From Candidatus Rifleibacteriota bacterium (lineage in GTDB: Bacteria; Muiribacteriota; Ozemobacteria; Ozemobacterales; Ozemobacteraceae), in contig JADFYG010000004.1 of the NCBI GenBank assembly GCA_015233155.1, forward strand, positions 1-64,000: a stretch of 64,000 bases of DNA, written 5' to 3'. Under the pieces are notes generated by a model, which was given only the letters and a program-made list of their open reading frames with translations, did not search any database and had not been told where the DNA came from. This document shows, in pieces, positions 19,046 through 28,877 of this stretch (position 1 is its first letter; every line of letters begins with the position of its first letter). Both the position numbers and the translations under genes were made by a program.

Positions 19046-20416
19046 TCAATCGATGAGGAGTCCGGCGATATTTGCGGTCAAATAACTAGCCAGCGTTCCA
19101 CCGATAAGAGCATAAATACCCAGCTTGGCTATATCGCCGCGTCTGTTTGGTGCCAGACCTCCGATTCCACCTATCTGGATGCCAATGGAACCGAAATTTG
19201 CAAAACCACAAAGAGCATAGGTCAGAAGAATCTTGGAGCGCTCCTGAAGTACAACAGGAATGCCATCGACCAGCTCCTTTTTATCCAGGATCTGCCCCAG
19301 ATGAGCATATGCGACGAACTCATTCAGGACGGTGTGTTCACCGAGCAATTCGCCGGCTTTCAGTGCATCCACCCAGGGGATTCCCATCAGCCATGCAAAT
19401 GGAGCATTGAGATAGCCGAGAATCTTCTGGATCGAATCGATATGCTTCAGACTGAGCCCGGGAACATAGCCGGAGACAAAGGAACAGCAACCTTCCCATA
19501 TAGAGTTGAACATGGCGATGACAGCAATGAATGCTATTAACATTGCTGCGACATTGATGGCGAGATTGACGCCCTCTGAAGCCCCGCGTGCAAGTGCATC
19601 AATGACATTCTGATCTGTTTTTTCGATAGTAAGGGGAACGGTTCCCGCAGTTTCAGGAATCTCGGTTTCCGGAACAAGAATCTTGGAAATTACTATTGCA
19701 GCGGGGGCAGACATAACGGATGCAGCAAGAATATGTCCCGCGACATCCGGAAAACCGCCTTTTAACATTCCGACATATGCGGCCATGACACCTCCGGCAA
19801 TGGTTGCCATTCCTGCAGTCATTACACAATGTAATTCTGACTGAGTCAGCCGGGGGAGATAGGGCTTTATAACCAGAGGCGCCTCAGTTTGTCCTATGAA
19901 GATATTGGCAGCTGCACAGAGAGTTTCCGCGCCGGAGGTTTTCATGAACCGCTGCATCAGCCAGGCGATTGCATATACGACCCTTTGCATGATTCCAAGA
20001 TGGTACAGCATGGTCATCAGTGATGAGAAAAAGATGATTGTCGGCAGGACACCGAAGGCAAAGAAAGCGCCTGGATTTGCCCACAGACTTGTTGTTGCGC
20101 TGAAATCGAGTGGAGCAAAGGCGCCAGGGCCCTTGAAGTCCGACGGAATAGTTCCCACCGGACAATTGAATGACGCCAGCTTTCCAAACACGAATTCAGC
20201 GCCTTTTCCAGTGAAGCCGAGCAGGGACGTTATGACGTTGTTCACCATGAAAAAGAAAGGTTTTCCCCAGTCGGTTCTTATAATGAGAGCAAAGCCGAGC
20301 TGAAGTGCTATTCCCCAACCTACAAGGGGCCAATTGATCTTTTTGCGGTCGGTAGACAACGCATAACAAATAACAATAAGAACTGGAATTCCGATGAGAC
20401 TCATGAATCGATCCAT
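19046..20416 (-). CDS. concentrative nucleoside transporter (NupC/CNT family)
   Basis: An inner-membrane importer of nucleosides driven by Na+ or H+. The 456-residue protein is hydrophobic throughout. It has the CNT core: gating region with GQTEAPLVIKPYL (about 179-191) followed by LTQSELHCVMTAGMATIAGG, and the second half with SEGVNLAINVAAMLIAF and ALCGFANFGSIGIQIGG. These are the nucleoside-contacting motifs of the family. The first 120 residues contain an unusually long loop around SFNCPVGTIPSDFKGPG. AGGAG precedes the ATG. The 245 bases between it and hppA (18801-19045) show no gene. Confidence 0.93.
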   Translation of the reverse strand: MDRFMSLIGIPVLIVICYALSTDRKKINWPLVGWGIALQLGFALIIRTDWGKPFFFMVNNVITSLLGFTGKGAEFVFGKLASFNCPVGTIPSDFKGPGAFAPLDFSATTSLWANPGAFFAFGVLPTIIFFSSLMTMLYHLGIMQRVVYAIAWLMQRFMKTSGAETLCAAANIFIGQTEAPLVIKPYLPRLTQSELHCVMTAGMATIAGGVMAAYVGMLKGGFPDVAGHILAASVMSAPAAIVISKILVPETEIPETAGTVPLTIEKTDQNVIDALARGASEGVNLAINVAAMLIAFIAVIAMFNSIWEGCCSFVSGYVPGLSLKHIDSIQKILGYLNAPFAWLMGIPWVDALKAGELLGEHTVLNEFVAYAHLGQILDKKELVDGIPVVLQERSKILLTYALCGFANFGSIGIQIGGIGGLAPNRRGDIAKLGIYALIGGTLASYLTANIAGLLID

Positions 20417-20908
20417 TTTTTGTCACTCCTGGCAACTCGAACTGCCTTCGCGGAAAGTCATTTGCTTAAATAAAGAAGAATCCGCAAGCTACCTCATAAA
20501 TTACATAATTTGCAAGCAAAACACTGTTTTTGCAGGGTCGTTTAATTCTCCGCCAGGGAGTGGCTTGAATTGCCTGATTTCAACGAATGGTGGGGCTGGA
20601 CCCCCGGGCCAGCCGGGAAAACCTGCAAATATAGGATTCGGCGCGACCAGCGGCTGCGCATACCATGCGAGAATTAAATGCCCCTGCTGTTTTTGCACCG
20701 GCATTCGCAGTAATAGGGTCATGTGGCAGATCGGGCACAAAAAAATGAAGTTAACCACAGATGGACGCGCATGAACGCAGAGTAAATTTCGCTCTGGGCG
20801 CAATACATGAAATATAATCGAACCATATGGGTAGATGCGATTGTGGCTATGGTAAACTGACGCAGCAATTTGCTTTATATTTATTCGCAAACCAATTACG
20901 GAGGCTTC
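20417..20908. other. 492-base intergenic region with a possible gene remnant
   Basis: No convincing full gene. On the minus strand, codons ending at 20501 read from about 20760 as a small Pro/Gly-rich peptide with a CPICH motif and FPGWPGGPAPP. It lacks a start with a ribosome site and has only one cysteine pair, so it looks like an eroded gene. Bases about 20750-20785 (TTAACCACAGATGGACGCGC, continuing to GAACGCAGAG) resemble an intergenic repeat seen in many unrelated bacteria. The promoter of the next gene is probably at the right end. Confidence 0.35.
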
Positions 20909-23900
20909 ATGATCTATAAGGCACGAGGTTTCTGGGCTCTCGTTGTCACTCAAATGCAGAGTGTCTTCAATGACCATGCATTCAAGAATATGTTGTTGCT
21001 TCTGATGCTGCATGCCACTATTGATCAGGAAAAGCGCAACCTTTACTCGTCTATTATCCCGGCGATTTTTATAGCTCCATTCATTCTTTTTTCGATGCCG
21101 GCCGGTCGTCTTGCCGATCGTCTCAGCAAACGGACCATACTGCTCTTTGCCAAGTTTGCCGAGATTGGAATCATGCTTCTTGGCGCCGCCGCTCTTGCTT
21201 CCGGAGATTTGCATCTGGCGGTTGCCGTGCTGTTTTTGACCGGCACTCAGGCGGCTTTCTTTGGTCCTTCAAAATACGGAATCATTCCTGAAATAATCCC
21301 GGAGAAGTGGATTTCATGGGCAAACGGTATTATCGAACTCACGACATTCACGGCAATAATTCTCGGAACTTTTGCCGGAAGCTTACTGAAAGAGCATTTT
21401 TCAGGAACTATTCCTTTGGCGATGGTTCCACTCGTCATATTCTCGATTATTGGGGTCATTGCCGCATTCTTTCTACCGGATGTTCCAGCCGCTGCGCCTG
21501 ATGAACCCCGCCAACTTAGCCCATATGAACCTGGTCGGCTTAACCCATTTGCCGGTTTCGATAAGAACTTCCGCATTGCTTATGCGGACAGAGTTTTATG
21601 GTTGTCGATCATGGGCAACACATTTTTCTGGTTTTTGTCCGGATTGCTATTCACGAACATTCCAGTCTTCGGACTCAATATACTAAAATTACCCGATGTG
21701 GAATTGGGCACGCTGATGGTTGCTCTTGCCTTCGGCATCGGCTCCGGGTCGTGGGCTGCCGGATATCTATCTGGAAACAAGATCGAGTATGGCTTGATTC
21801 CACTGGGCGCAATCATGATCTCTTTTTTTTCTGTCGATCTGGCATGGTTTGTCGGAGGTTACAGTCATGCCCTGATTGCGCTTACACTACTCGGGCTTGG
21901 TGGAGGGTTCTTTGCCGTACCGATTAATTCACTCATTCAGCATCGCCCGGAAGCCGGTGTAAAAGGTGGTATTCAGGGATTTTCATATTTTCTGACCAAC
22001 ATCGGCCTCATTCTTTCTTCTGCATGTTTCTATCTCCTTACTATCGTTCTGCATTTATCCCCTCCACAGGTATTTCTCACCGGTGCAGTTTTTACTGTCA
22101 TCGCAACATCATATGCGGTATGGCTGCTTCCGGATTCCTTATTGCGACTGATTCTCTGGATTCTCACGCACACTTTGTATAACGTAGATGTTGACGGTCG
22201 CGACAATATTCCGGATCGCGGCGGCGCATTGTTCATCGCGAACCATATGTCTTTTATCGACGCGTTGTTTGTTATCGCATCGACCGACAGGTTTGTGCGT
22301 TTTATCATGGCCAAGGAGTATTACGATCTTCCATGGATTAATCCCATTGCCCGAATGATGAGAATAATTCCGATAGCCGGTGATGCCGGCATCCGGGCGC
22401 TGCTTCAGTCACTCCGGGAAGCCAGTCGGTCGATCGTAGAGGGCGACGTCGTTTGCATATTCGCTGAGGGACAGATGAGCCGTACCGGACAGCTTCTTCC
22501 ATTCAGACGCGGATTTGAGAAGATCATGCGAGGTGTGGATGCACCTATCATTCCGATTCATCTCGATCGTATCTGGGGATCGATCTTCAGTTTTGAAGGT
22601 GGTCGCTTCTTTTGGAAATGGCCGCGCCGTGTACTTGATCCTGTAACAGTTTCCTATGGAAGCCCCCTTCCAGCCTCCACTACTGCGCCGGAAATCAGGC
22701 AGGTAATACAGGAGATCGCTGTCGCAGCGTTTTCCCATAGAAAAAATGAAATGCAGCCTCTGCATCATGCTTTTATCTCTGAAACACGCCGTCACCCGCG
22801 TCGTTTTGCCATGGCAGACGGGAAAAATGAGTTTGTTTCCTATCGTGAAACCCTGATTAGAAGTTTGATACTGGCTGAAAAATTACGCGAAGTCTGGGCC
22901 AATCAGGAGATGGTTGGGCTATTGATGCCGTCATCGGTTGCAGGGGCTACACTTAACATTGCGGCGCTCATCTCCGGGCGCATACCTGTTAACATAAATT
23001 TTACGGCATCAGAAAGCTCGGTTGCCTCAGCAATTGCCCAATGCGGAATAAAGTCGCTCATAACGTCCCGCGCTTTTCTCGAAAAGCTGAAGGTAAAACT
23101 GCCGTTCGAACCGATTCTTCTCGAGGACATTGCCGAGAAAATAACGTCTCAGGACAAACTGCGTGCATTTATAAAAGCAGTTCTTTATCCAATTTCCTGG
23201 ATTGAACGGGCAGCCGGTTCCACGCGCAAATGGACCATGAATGATCTTGCCACCGTAATCTTTTCCAGTGGTTCAACTGGCGATCCGAAGGGGGTCATGC
23301 TCAGTCACTACAATATCTTCAGCAACTTCGAAGGGATTGCTCAGGTGCTGCGCGTTGATGCGGACGACAGTATTCTCGGCATTCTGCCCTTCTTTCATTC
23401 GTTCGGCTTTACGGGAACTCTCTGGTTTCCACTTCTGAAGGGGTTCGGAGTGATTTATCACCCGAATCCCATAGATGCTCGAATCATAGGTGCGCTGACG
23501 GCGCAATACAAAGCGACAATACTGCTAAGTACTCCGACATTTCTTCAAGCCTATATTCGAAGAATAACTCCGGAACAATTCGGCTCGTTACGTTATGTAA
23601 TCGTGGGCGCTGAAAAGTTGACCGAGAAAGTGGCTAATACTTTTGAAGATACATTTGGCATAAGGCCGTTTGAGGCCTATGGCTGTACTGAATTATCGCC
23701 GGCGGTAACCTTGAATATCCCTGGTTTTCGTGCTCCGGGATTTTATCAGGTTGGAGGGAAACGCGGTCGCATCGGCCATCCGCTTCCTGGCGTTGCTCTT
23801 CGAATCGTTGATCCGGATACGAAGATGTTGTTGCCGCCCGGAAAGAGCGGTCTTCTACTTGTCAAGGGACCTAATGTGATGCTCGGCTATCTTGGCAATC

Positions 23901-24319
23901 CGACAAAGACCGCGGAAGTCATCGTCGATGGCTGGTACAATACCGGGGACATGGCATCAGTCGACAACGATGGTTTTGTCACGATTACCGATCGCCTTTC
24001 GCGTTTCGCCAAGATCGGCGGAGAAATGGTTCCGCTGATGAAGGTCGAGGAGGTTATTCAATCGCTTTGTTCATCGACCACGCAGGCATTTGCAATCGTT
24101 GCGGTTCCGGATGAGCGAAAAGGAGAACGACTGGTTGTACTGCACACGTTGGGTGAGGAAGAGCTGAAGGCTGTAATCGACAAGCTTCCGGGGTGCGGTT
24201 TGCCTAACCTCTGGATTCCGCGACCGGATGCTTTCAGGCATATCGATGCTATTCCGATCCTGGGCACTGGAAAAACTGATCTTCGTCGCATAAAAGAGCT
24301 CGCCATCCAAAACGAATGA
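20909..24319 (+). CDS. fused lysophospholipid transporter / acyltransferase / acyl-ACP synthetase (LplT-PlsC-Aas type)
   Basis: A 1136-residue membrane protein for lysophospholipid uptake and re-acylation. Residues 1-410 are a major facilitator domain of the LplT kind with 12 helices (GRLADRLSKRT near 65). Residues about 415-620 are a PlsC-type acyltransferase with NHMSFID (H446 and D451 forming HX4D) and FAEGQMSRTG. Residues about 640-1136 are an AMP-forming ligase with SSGSTGDPKG (786-795) and YNTGDMASVD. In E. coli, LplT and Aas are separate proteins. Fused forms occur in several phyla. The start with GGAGG five bases upstream was chosen over an earlier in-frame ATG. Confidence 0.93.
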   Translation: MIYKARGFWALVVTQMQSVFNDHAFKNMLLLLMLHATIDQEKRNLYSSIIPAIFIAPFILFSMPAGRLADRLSKRTILLFAKFAEIGIMLLGAAALASGDLHLAVAVLFLTGTQAAFFGPSKYGIIPEIIPEKWISWANGIIELTTFTAIILGTFAGSLLKEHFSGTIPLAMVPLVIFSIIGVIAAFFLPDVPAAAPDEPRQLSPYEPGRLNPFAGFDKNFRIAYADRVLWLSIMGNTFFWFLSGLLFTNIPVFGLNILKLPDVELGTLMVALAFGIGSGSWAAGYLSGNKIEYGLIPLGAIMISFFSVDLAWFVGGYSHALIALTLLGLGGGFFAVPINSLIQHRPEAGVKGGIQGFSYFLTNIGLILSSACFYLLTIVLHLSPPQVFLTGAVFTVIATSYAVWLLPDSLLRLILWILTHTLYNVDVDGRDNIPDRGGALFIANHMSFIDALFVIASTDRFVRFIMAKEYYDLPWINPIARMMRIIPIAGDAGIRALLQSLREASRSIVEGDVVCIFAEGQMSRTGQLLPFRRGFEKIMRGVDAPIIPIHLDRIWGSIFSFEGGRFFWKWPRRVLDPVTVSYGSPLPASTTAPEIRQVIQEIAVAAFSHRKNEMQPLHHAFISETRRHPRRFAMADGKNEFVSYRETLIRSLILAEKLREVWANQEMVGLLMPSSVAGATLNIAALISGRIPVNINFTASESSVASAIAQCGIKSLITSRAFLEKLKVKLPFEPILLEDIAEKITSQDKLRAFIKAVLYPISWIERAAGSTRKWTMNDLATVIFSSGSTGDPKGVMLSHYNIFSNFEGIAQVLRVDADDSILGILPFFHSFGFTGTLWFPLLKGFGVIYHPNPIDARIIGALTAQYKATILLSTPTFLQAYIRRITPEQFGSLRYVIVGAEKLTEKVANTFEDTFGIRPFEAYGCTELSPAVTLNIPGFRAPGFYQVGGKRGRIGHPLPGVALRIVDPDTKMLLPPGKSGLLLVKGPNVMLGYLGNPTKTAEVIVDGWYNTGDMASVDNDGFVTITDRLSRFAKIGGEMVPLMKVEEVIQSLCSSTTQAFAIVAVPDERKGERLVVLHTLGEEELKAVIDKLPGCGLPNLWIPRPDAFRHIDAIPILGTGKTDLRRIKELAIQNE

Positions 24320-24359
24320 TTCCACTTTAGATATGCTGCGCGCTCATGGCATACAATAA

Positions 24360-24381
24360 GCGGCGCGCCTGGGCGCGCCGC
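24360..24381. terminator. GC-rich hairpin between convergent genes
   Basis: GCGGCGCGCC and GGCGCGCCGC form a perfect 10-bp inverted repeat 41 bases after the acyltransferase gene and 100 bases before the convergent ankyrin gene. There is no T-run on the plus side. It is probably a bidirectional terminator or pause site. Confidence 0.5.
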
Positions 24382-24480
24382 ATTGAAGTTCCACATTTCC
24401 TTGGCGGTCCCCGGTTCCGCCTGCTCTTGAAGCTAAACCGCGCTATTCACGCTATTCTCCGACGACGAATGGCGACTTTA

Positions 24481-25254
24481 TTATTGCCCGTGAAGCGCGT
24501 CAAAACGGCCGCGGTTCTTGAGTAACGCTGCGATCTCGGGTTCTTCGGCTTCGATGGCATAATCGATAGCGGTCTTTCCGGCCTTGTCTTTGCAAAGCGG
24601 GTCACAACCACGTCCCAGCAGATAGTCAACGATTTCACGCTCGCCGGCGGCAGCGGCAACATGTAGGGGGGTAACACCATCATTGTCGACGGCATTCACG
24701 TTAGCGCCCTTGTCCACGAGTTTTTTGAAGAGATCGATTCGGTTGGGAACGTCGGTTTCACCGTCGCCAGACGCATAATGCAATACGGTCAATCCCTCAT
24801 TGTCAGTGGCTTTCGCATTGGCTCCTGCGATAAGCAACATGTCGACAACAACTCCGTCTCCCACTCCCGCCGCAACATCAAGAGAACATACTCCGTCGCT
24901 ATCAGTAGCATTAACATCGGCTTTGGCGTTTATGAGCGAAGTAACTACAGATGGCTCGCTCGCGGTAGCTGCATATTGCAGCGCCGTGGTATCTTCGCCA
25001 TCTTTTGCGTTCACGTCGGCACCTTTTGCGATCAACAGATCAACTATATCCGAGTAGCCCTGGGCCGCGGCGATATGAAGTGGGGTTTCTCCTTTTTCAT
25101 TCTTCGCGTTCACTGCCGAAGGAGTTGCGGCAAGAATCGAAGTAACCTTTGCCAGTTGGTCATTGTCGACAGCCACATGAATCGGAGCTGCGTCAACGGC
25201 GGAAACAGAGAGGGCGAAAGCGAAACTGATAGAAAGCAGACGTCGAAATGTCAT
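24481..25254 (-). CDS. secreted ankyrin-repeat protein
   Basis: A 257-residue exported protein. It has a signal peptide of about 22 residues (basic RR, hydrophobic core, cleavage near AVDA-AP). About six to seven ankyrin repeats of 33 residues fill the rest, each with patterns such as GETPLHIAAAQGY and KGADVNAKD. Ankyrin arrays mediate protein contacts, and a periplasmic location is predicted. The ribosome site AAGGAG is 10 bases upstream. No particular partner is indicated by the neighbours. Confidence 0.9.
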   Translation of the reverse strand: MTFRRLLSISFAFALSVSAVDAAPIHVAVDNDQLAKVTSILAATPSAVNAKNEKGETPLHIAAAQGYSDIVDLLIAKGADVNAKDGEDTTALQYAATASEPSVVTSLINAKADVNATDSDGVCSLDVAAGVGDGVVVDMLLIAGANAKATDNEGLTVLHYASGDGETDVPNRIDLFKKLVDKGANVNAVDNDGVTPLHVAAAAGEREIVDYLLGRGCDPLCKDKAGKTAIDYAIEAEEPEIAALLKNRGRFDALHGQ

Positions 25255-25395
25255 GTTTGAATAACTCCTTCGTTCAGTTTGTAACGTTTAATAGAGAAAA
25301 AGATTTTCATAAGACATTGTGCCCACATTATATATGAATATTTTAACACGTTACAAGACGACATGCCCACAGGATAGAATTCATCAATCAAGAAA

Positions 25396-26187
25396 TCAGC
25401 GAGGCGGAGGAACGGGAAAAAGCGAGTCACTCCGACCGGTAGCGCGATAAGCGGCAAGTCCGATCCACTCTTTTAGAGCATTCCAGATCCATTTGAGTGA
25501 ATCGTCAATATCGAAATGCAGATATTTTGCATCGGCGGCATGAAAATCCACGGGCCATGGAATAACATTCCAGCCTACGGTATGAAAAACCTGATATGTT
25601 CGTGGCATACGCCATGCTGAGGTAATTAACAGCCAGGTTTCACTCGCTTCTGGTTTGACAAGGTCAAATGTATTGCGGGCTTTTTCCTGGGTTCCGCGAC
25701 TTCCTGTTTCCCAGGTGAAGCGGGCAAGATCGAGCCCTTGTTCGGCGAAGAAAGTGGCTGCTGCAGAGGCTTCGCTTATTCCGCCGTATACCATTGAGCC
25801 CAAACCTCCGGTGTAGACAATCCGGGCATCAGGAAATCTTCGGGCCAGAGGAAGTACAGATGTGAGGCACTCTGCATCCTCGTTCAGCGCAGGGTGGCCT
25901 GATTCTCCGGTGAGCCATGGATTTACTCCTCCCATTGTGATAATCCCGTCGATATGCTCCGGGGGGCGCTTGGGTGCGGGAAAAACAGTTTCGAGTGGTG
26001 CCAGAAGCCATGGGCCGATCGGAAATATTGCTGCAATAAATAAGAAAATGACGACAAGCGTGACTATGCGACGCCCCAATGATGAGTATCGCGTCCAGAG
26101 AAGTGCAGCGCCGAGCACAAGAAGCATGAGCAGGATATTTCCCACCCGAAATAATGCCTGAAAAGATTTCGAAAGATAGAAGAACAT
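25396..26187 (-). CDS. YdcF/ElyC-family (DUF218) membrane protein
   Basis: A 263-residue DUF218 protein related to YdcF, SanA and ElyC, which affect cell-envelope integrity in E. coli. Two membrane helices lie at about 15-30 and 38-58. The DUF218 domain follows, with GIITMGG (85-91), a DARIVYTGG strand (about 118-126), the E-x-T-G-S-R-GTQEKA loop and TSAWRMPRT. A TATAAT hexamer sits only 6 bases before the ATG and there is no Shine-Dalgarno sequence, so the mRNA could be leaderless. The gene is divergent from the spermidine-synthase-like gene. Confidence 0.85.
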   Translation of the reverse strand: MFFYLSKSFQALFRVGNILLMLLVLGAALLWTRYSSLGRRIVTLVVIFLFIAAIFPIGPWLLAPLETVFPAPKRPPEHIDGIITMGGVNPWLTGESGHPALNEDAECLTSVLPLARRFPDARIVYTGGLGSMVYGGISEASAAATFFAEQGLDLARFTWETGSRGTQEKARNTFDLVKPEASETWLLITSAWRMPRTYQVFHTVGWNVIPWPVDFHAADAKYLHFDIDDSLKWIWNALKEWIGLAAYRATGRSDSLFPVPPPR

Positions 26188-26225
26188 TCTGGGATTATAA
26201 CAGACGAAAAGGATGTTTGCGGGTT

Positions 26226-28673
26226 GTGGAACAGATCGACTTCTGGTACGATATTTTCACTATTAACGCGGGAGGAGACTTCACCATCAGCGTATCCACG
26301 ACGGAAGTTCCGACAAAAGCCCCCGGGGACCTCCATTCAGATACGGTACCGGAGCCATCGCGGTCGTTAACGTTGAAGCATCTGCTTTTTGGAGTGTCAT
26401 CATTTCTGGCATCATTCCTGTTTTTCTGGGCACAGCCGATGGCTGGAAAACAGCTTCTTCCCATTTTTGGCGGGGCCTCATCGGTTTGGGCCGCCTGTTT
26501 GGTTTTTTTTCAGGCCATGTTGCTTGGAGGTTATCTGCTTGCTCATCTTGGAGTTGGCTATCTGACCGCATTTCGCCACAGCCTCGTTCATTCCTTGCTT
26601 TTGATTGTCAGCCTTGGTCTGATGTGTGAATCTCACTGTAACAATGGAATTGCAGTCTCGGATTGGCTTGCCACGATTGGGTTGCCTCCCGCGATACATG
26701 TTTTTTTACTGTTGTTCATGACTTTCGGGGCTCCGATGCTGTTGATCGGTGCATCTTCTCCAGCTTTGCAGAGTTGGTTTGTTTATGCATGCATGGGACG
26801 TCGCGATCCCTATGGGTTATATGCGGCAGGGAACACCGGAAGCCTGCTTGCTCTGATCGCCTTTCCATTCTTTATTGAACCGTCTATGGATCTTGCTTTG
26901 CAGACTCGTGTGTGGTTTTGGTGTGTCGCATTTCTTGCGATATTGTTTGTTTTATGTGCCTTAGTCCTGCGAAGCACACCAATGAAGACTTGTGAAGCGT
27001 CATCCTGTGTGAACGGGATATTCGATGAACTTGGAGGCAGCGCGCGATTACGACGGATCGGACTTGCCTTCCTGCCAGCGGCATTGTTGAATGCCGTAAC
27101 GAATACCATAACGACTGATCTTGCGCCTATCCCGTTATTTTGGGTTATCCCCCTCGGTTTGTATCTTCTCTCGTTCATCCTGGTCTTTTCACGAGCAGCT
27201 CCGCCGGCAACTATCCCCGGAGGTGTCATTTCCGCAATTTTACTCACGCCTGCGCTGACGTTGTTTGATGGGTCTATTTCATGGCCCCTGCATTTCGCCG
27301 TTGCATACCACCTGATCATAGCCGGCTTGATATTCCTGCTTTTTCATGGAGCATTGGCACGAGAACGGCCAGCCTCATCAGGTTTGACCGCATATTACCT
27401 CGATCTTTCGATTGGTGGGCTTCTGGGCGGACTTTTTGTTGCCTTGCTTGCTCCTTTGTTATTTTGCGAGCAACCGGAGCATGCATTGCTGATAGCCGTC
27501 GCGGCCCTTTGTCTGGACACCGTCGCTCCGGAATCAGAAGTCGATGGATGTAATCCGGCTTCATCCGCCAAGGAAACTGGATACCCGGGAAATATTTTAA
27601 ATATACTGATCTTTCAGGGCGGTAAATTGCGATTCCGGAAAATGGTTGCCATATTTCTCGCTCTTTTGATCGCTGTGATATTTCAACGACATGCGCGTGT
27701 GTCAATCATTACATCCGTCAGCGCCATCACCATGACTGCTTTTTTTTCTTTTGCCATGATCATATTCTCGTTCATATCACGACGCCTCTTTGGTGGATTA
27801 TTGGCGTCCTCGCTCTGTTTTTGCGTGATATCGTCAGCCTGGGTCGGACCGAAACTGTTTGCCGGCCGTAATTTTTATGGCACATGTCGCGTGGAAAGCT
27901 TTTCCGACAACTTGTCTGCACGCTTGCTTTTTCATGGCAACATTTGTCACGGCGCCCAGATTACGGATCCGGGATTGCGGCGATTGCCTCTGACATATTT
28001 TTCCATAGGAAGTCCTATAGGAAGGCTAATACGAAAACTCCAGTTTCAGCGGCGATCCCTGGAAATAGCCGTAGTGGGTCTCGGAGCAGGTTCACTCGCA
28101 GCTTATGCGCGAATGGCGGATGAGATCATTTTCTATGAGATCGATCCTAAGATCATCCATCTGGCTCGCGACTCTGGTCTTTTCTCATTTGTTTCCGATT
28201 GTCGCGGGAAACTCCAAATCGTCGAAGGTGACGGTCGCCTTTCTCTTTCCCGTGACGATCCCGGAAAGTTTAATCTGATAGTTCTTGATGCTTATAGTTC
28301 CGATTCCATACCGATTCACCTTCTTACACGTGAGGCACTTGAACTCTATCTTTCGCTTCTTGCCCCCGGAGGCGTTATTGCCTTCCATATTTCTAACCGA
28401 TATATAAATCTTGTCCCTCCTATTGCTGCAATAGCCCATGCTTTGAATCTGAACGGCCAGGAAGATTTCGACGACCCTGACATGTTTCCCCATCCTTACG
28501 ATCTTGAAAATCGCCTTATTTTCGCATCGCACTGGGTGGTGTTGTACAAACCAGCTGTAAAGATTCAGGGCTTGTTTTCCGATATATCCTGGAAGCACTT
28601 GCCACCAGCGAATGGCTTTCCCGTCTGGACCGATCGGCAATCGGCTATTGGAAGCCTGTTTACTGCCAAATAA
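26226..28673 (+). CDS. membrane protein with a spermidine-synthase-like domain
   Basis: A long fused protein: residues about 60-560 hold many hydrophobic helices (MFS-like module). The C-terminal 220 residues form a Rossmann methyltransferase fold of the spermidine synthase class, with the nucleotide loop VVGLGAGSLAAYA, acidic strand end FYEIDP, and IVLDAYSSDSIPIHLLTREA. Such 'fused MFS/spermidine synthase' proteins are common, but their product is mostly unproven. The start is uncertain: GTG at 26226 is used here, ATG 26154 would overlap the divergent gene, and the best ribosome site (GGAGGAG, 26271-26277) points to a rare ATC codon at 26286. I cannot choose with certainty. Confidence 0.85.
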   Translation: MEQIDFWYDIFTINAGGDFTISVSTTEVPTKAPGDLHSDTVPEPSRSLTLKHLLFGVSSFLASFLFFWAQPMAGKQLLPIFGGASSVWAACLVFFQAMLLGGYLLAHLGVGYLTAFRHSLVHSLLLIVSLGLMCESHCNNGIAVSDWLATIGLPPAIHVFLLLFMTFGAPMLLIGASSPALQSWFVYACMGRRDPYGLYAAGNTGSLLALIAFPFFIEPSMDLALQTRVWFWCVAFLAILFVLCALVLRSTPMKTCEASSCVNGIFDELGGSARLRRIGLAFLPAALLNAVTNTITTDLAPIPLFWVIPLGLYLLSFILVFSRAAPPATIPGGVISAILLTPALTLFDGSISWPLHFAVAYHLIIAGLIFLLFHGALARERPASSGLTAYYLDLSIGGLLGGLFVALLAPLLFCEQPEHALLIAVAALCLDTVAPESEVDGCNPASSAKETGYPGNILNILIFQGGKLRFRKMVAIFLALLIAVIFQRHARVSIITSVSAITMTAFFSFAMIIFSFISRRLFGGLLASSLCFCVISSAWVGPKLFAGRNFYGTCRVESFSDNLSARLLFHGNICHGAQITDPGLRRLPLTYFSIGSPIGRLIRKLQFQRRSLEIAVVGLGAGSLAAYARMADEIIFYEIDPKIIHLARDSGLFSFVSDCRGKLQIVEGDGRLSLSRDDPGKFNLIVLDAYSSDSIPIHLLTREALELYLSLLAPGGVIAFHISNRYINLVPPIAAIAHALNLNGQEDFDDPDMFPHPYDLENRLIFASHWVVLYKPAVKIQGLFSDISWKHLPPANGFPVWTDRQSAIGSLFTAK

Positions 28674-28877
28674 TTTGAGACTTATCAGAAATGGGAAAAT
28701 GAAAAAGAGTGTACGATTCAATGAAAAGTGGTTATATTGCATAGCAATTGTGCGATTTGCTGTTAAATAACTTAATAAAACTTAATAATCGGTGTATTTC
28801 GGCATAATAGAATCGGTTCAGCGTGACGATAGTAAAGATAGACACGGGAAAAAGGAATTAGATTGCGGGAGGGAAAC

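Noticed and set aside
20501..21214. 237-codon minus-strand frame overlapping the fused acyltransferase start
   Set aside because: More than 300 bases overlap the start of a well-supported gene. Only its last part, described as a remnant, is of interest.
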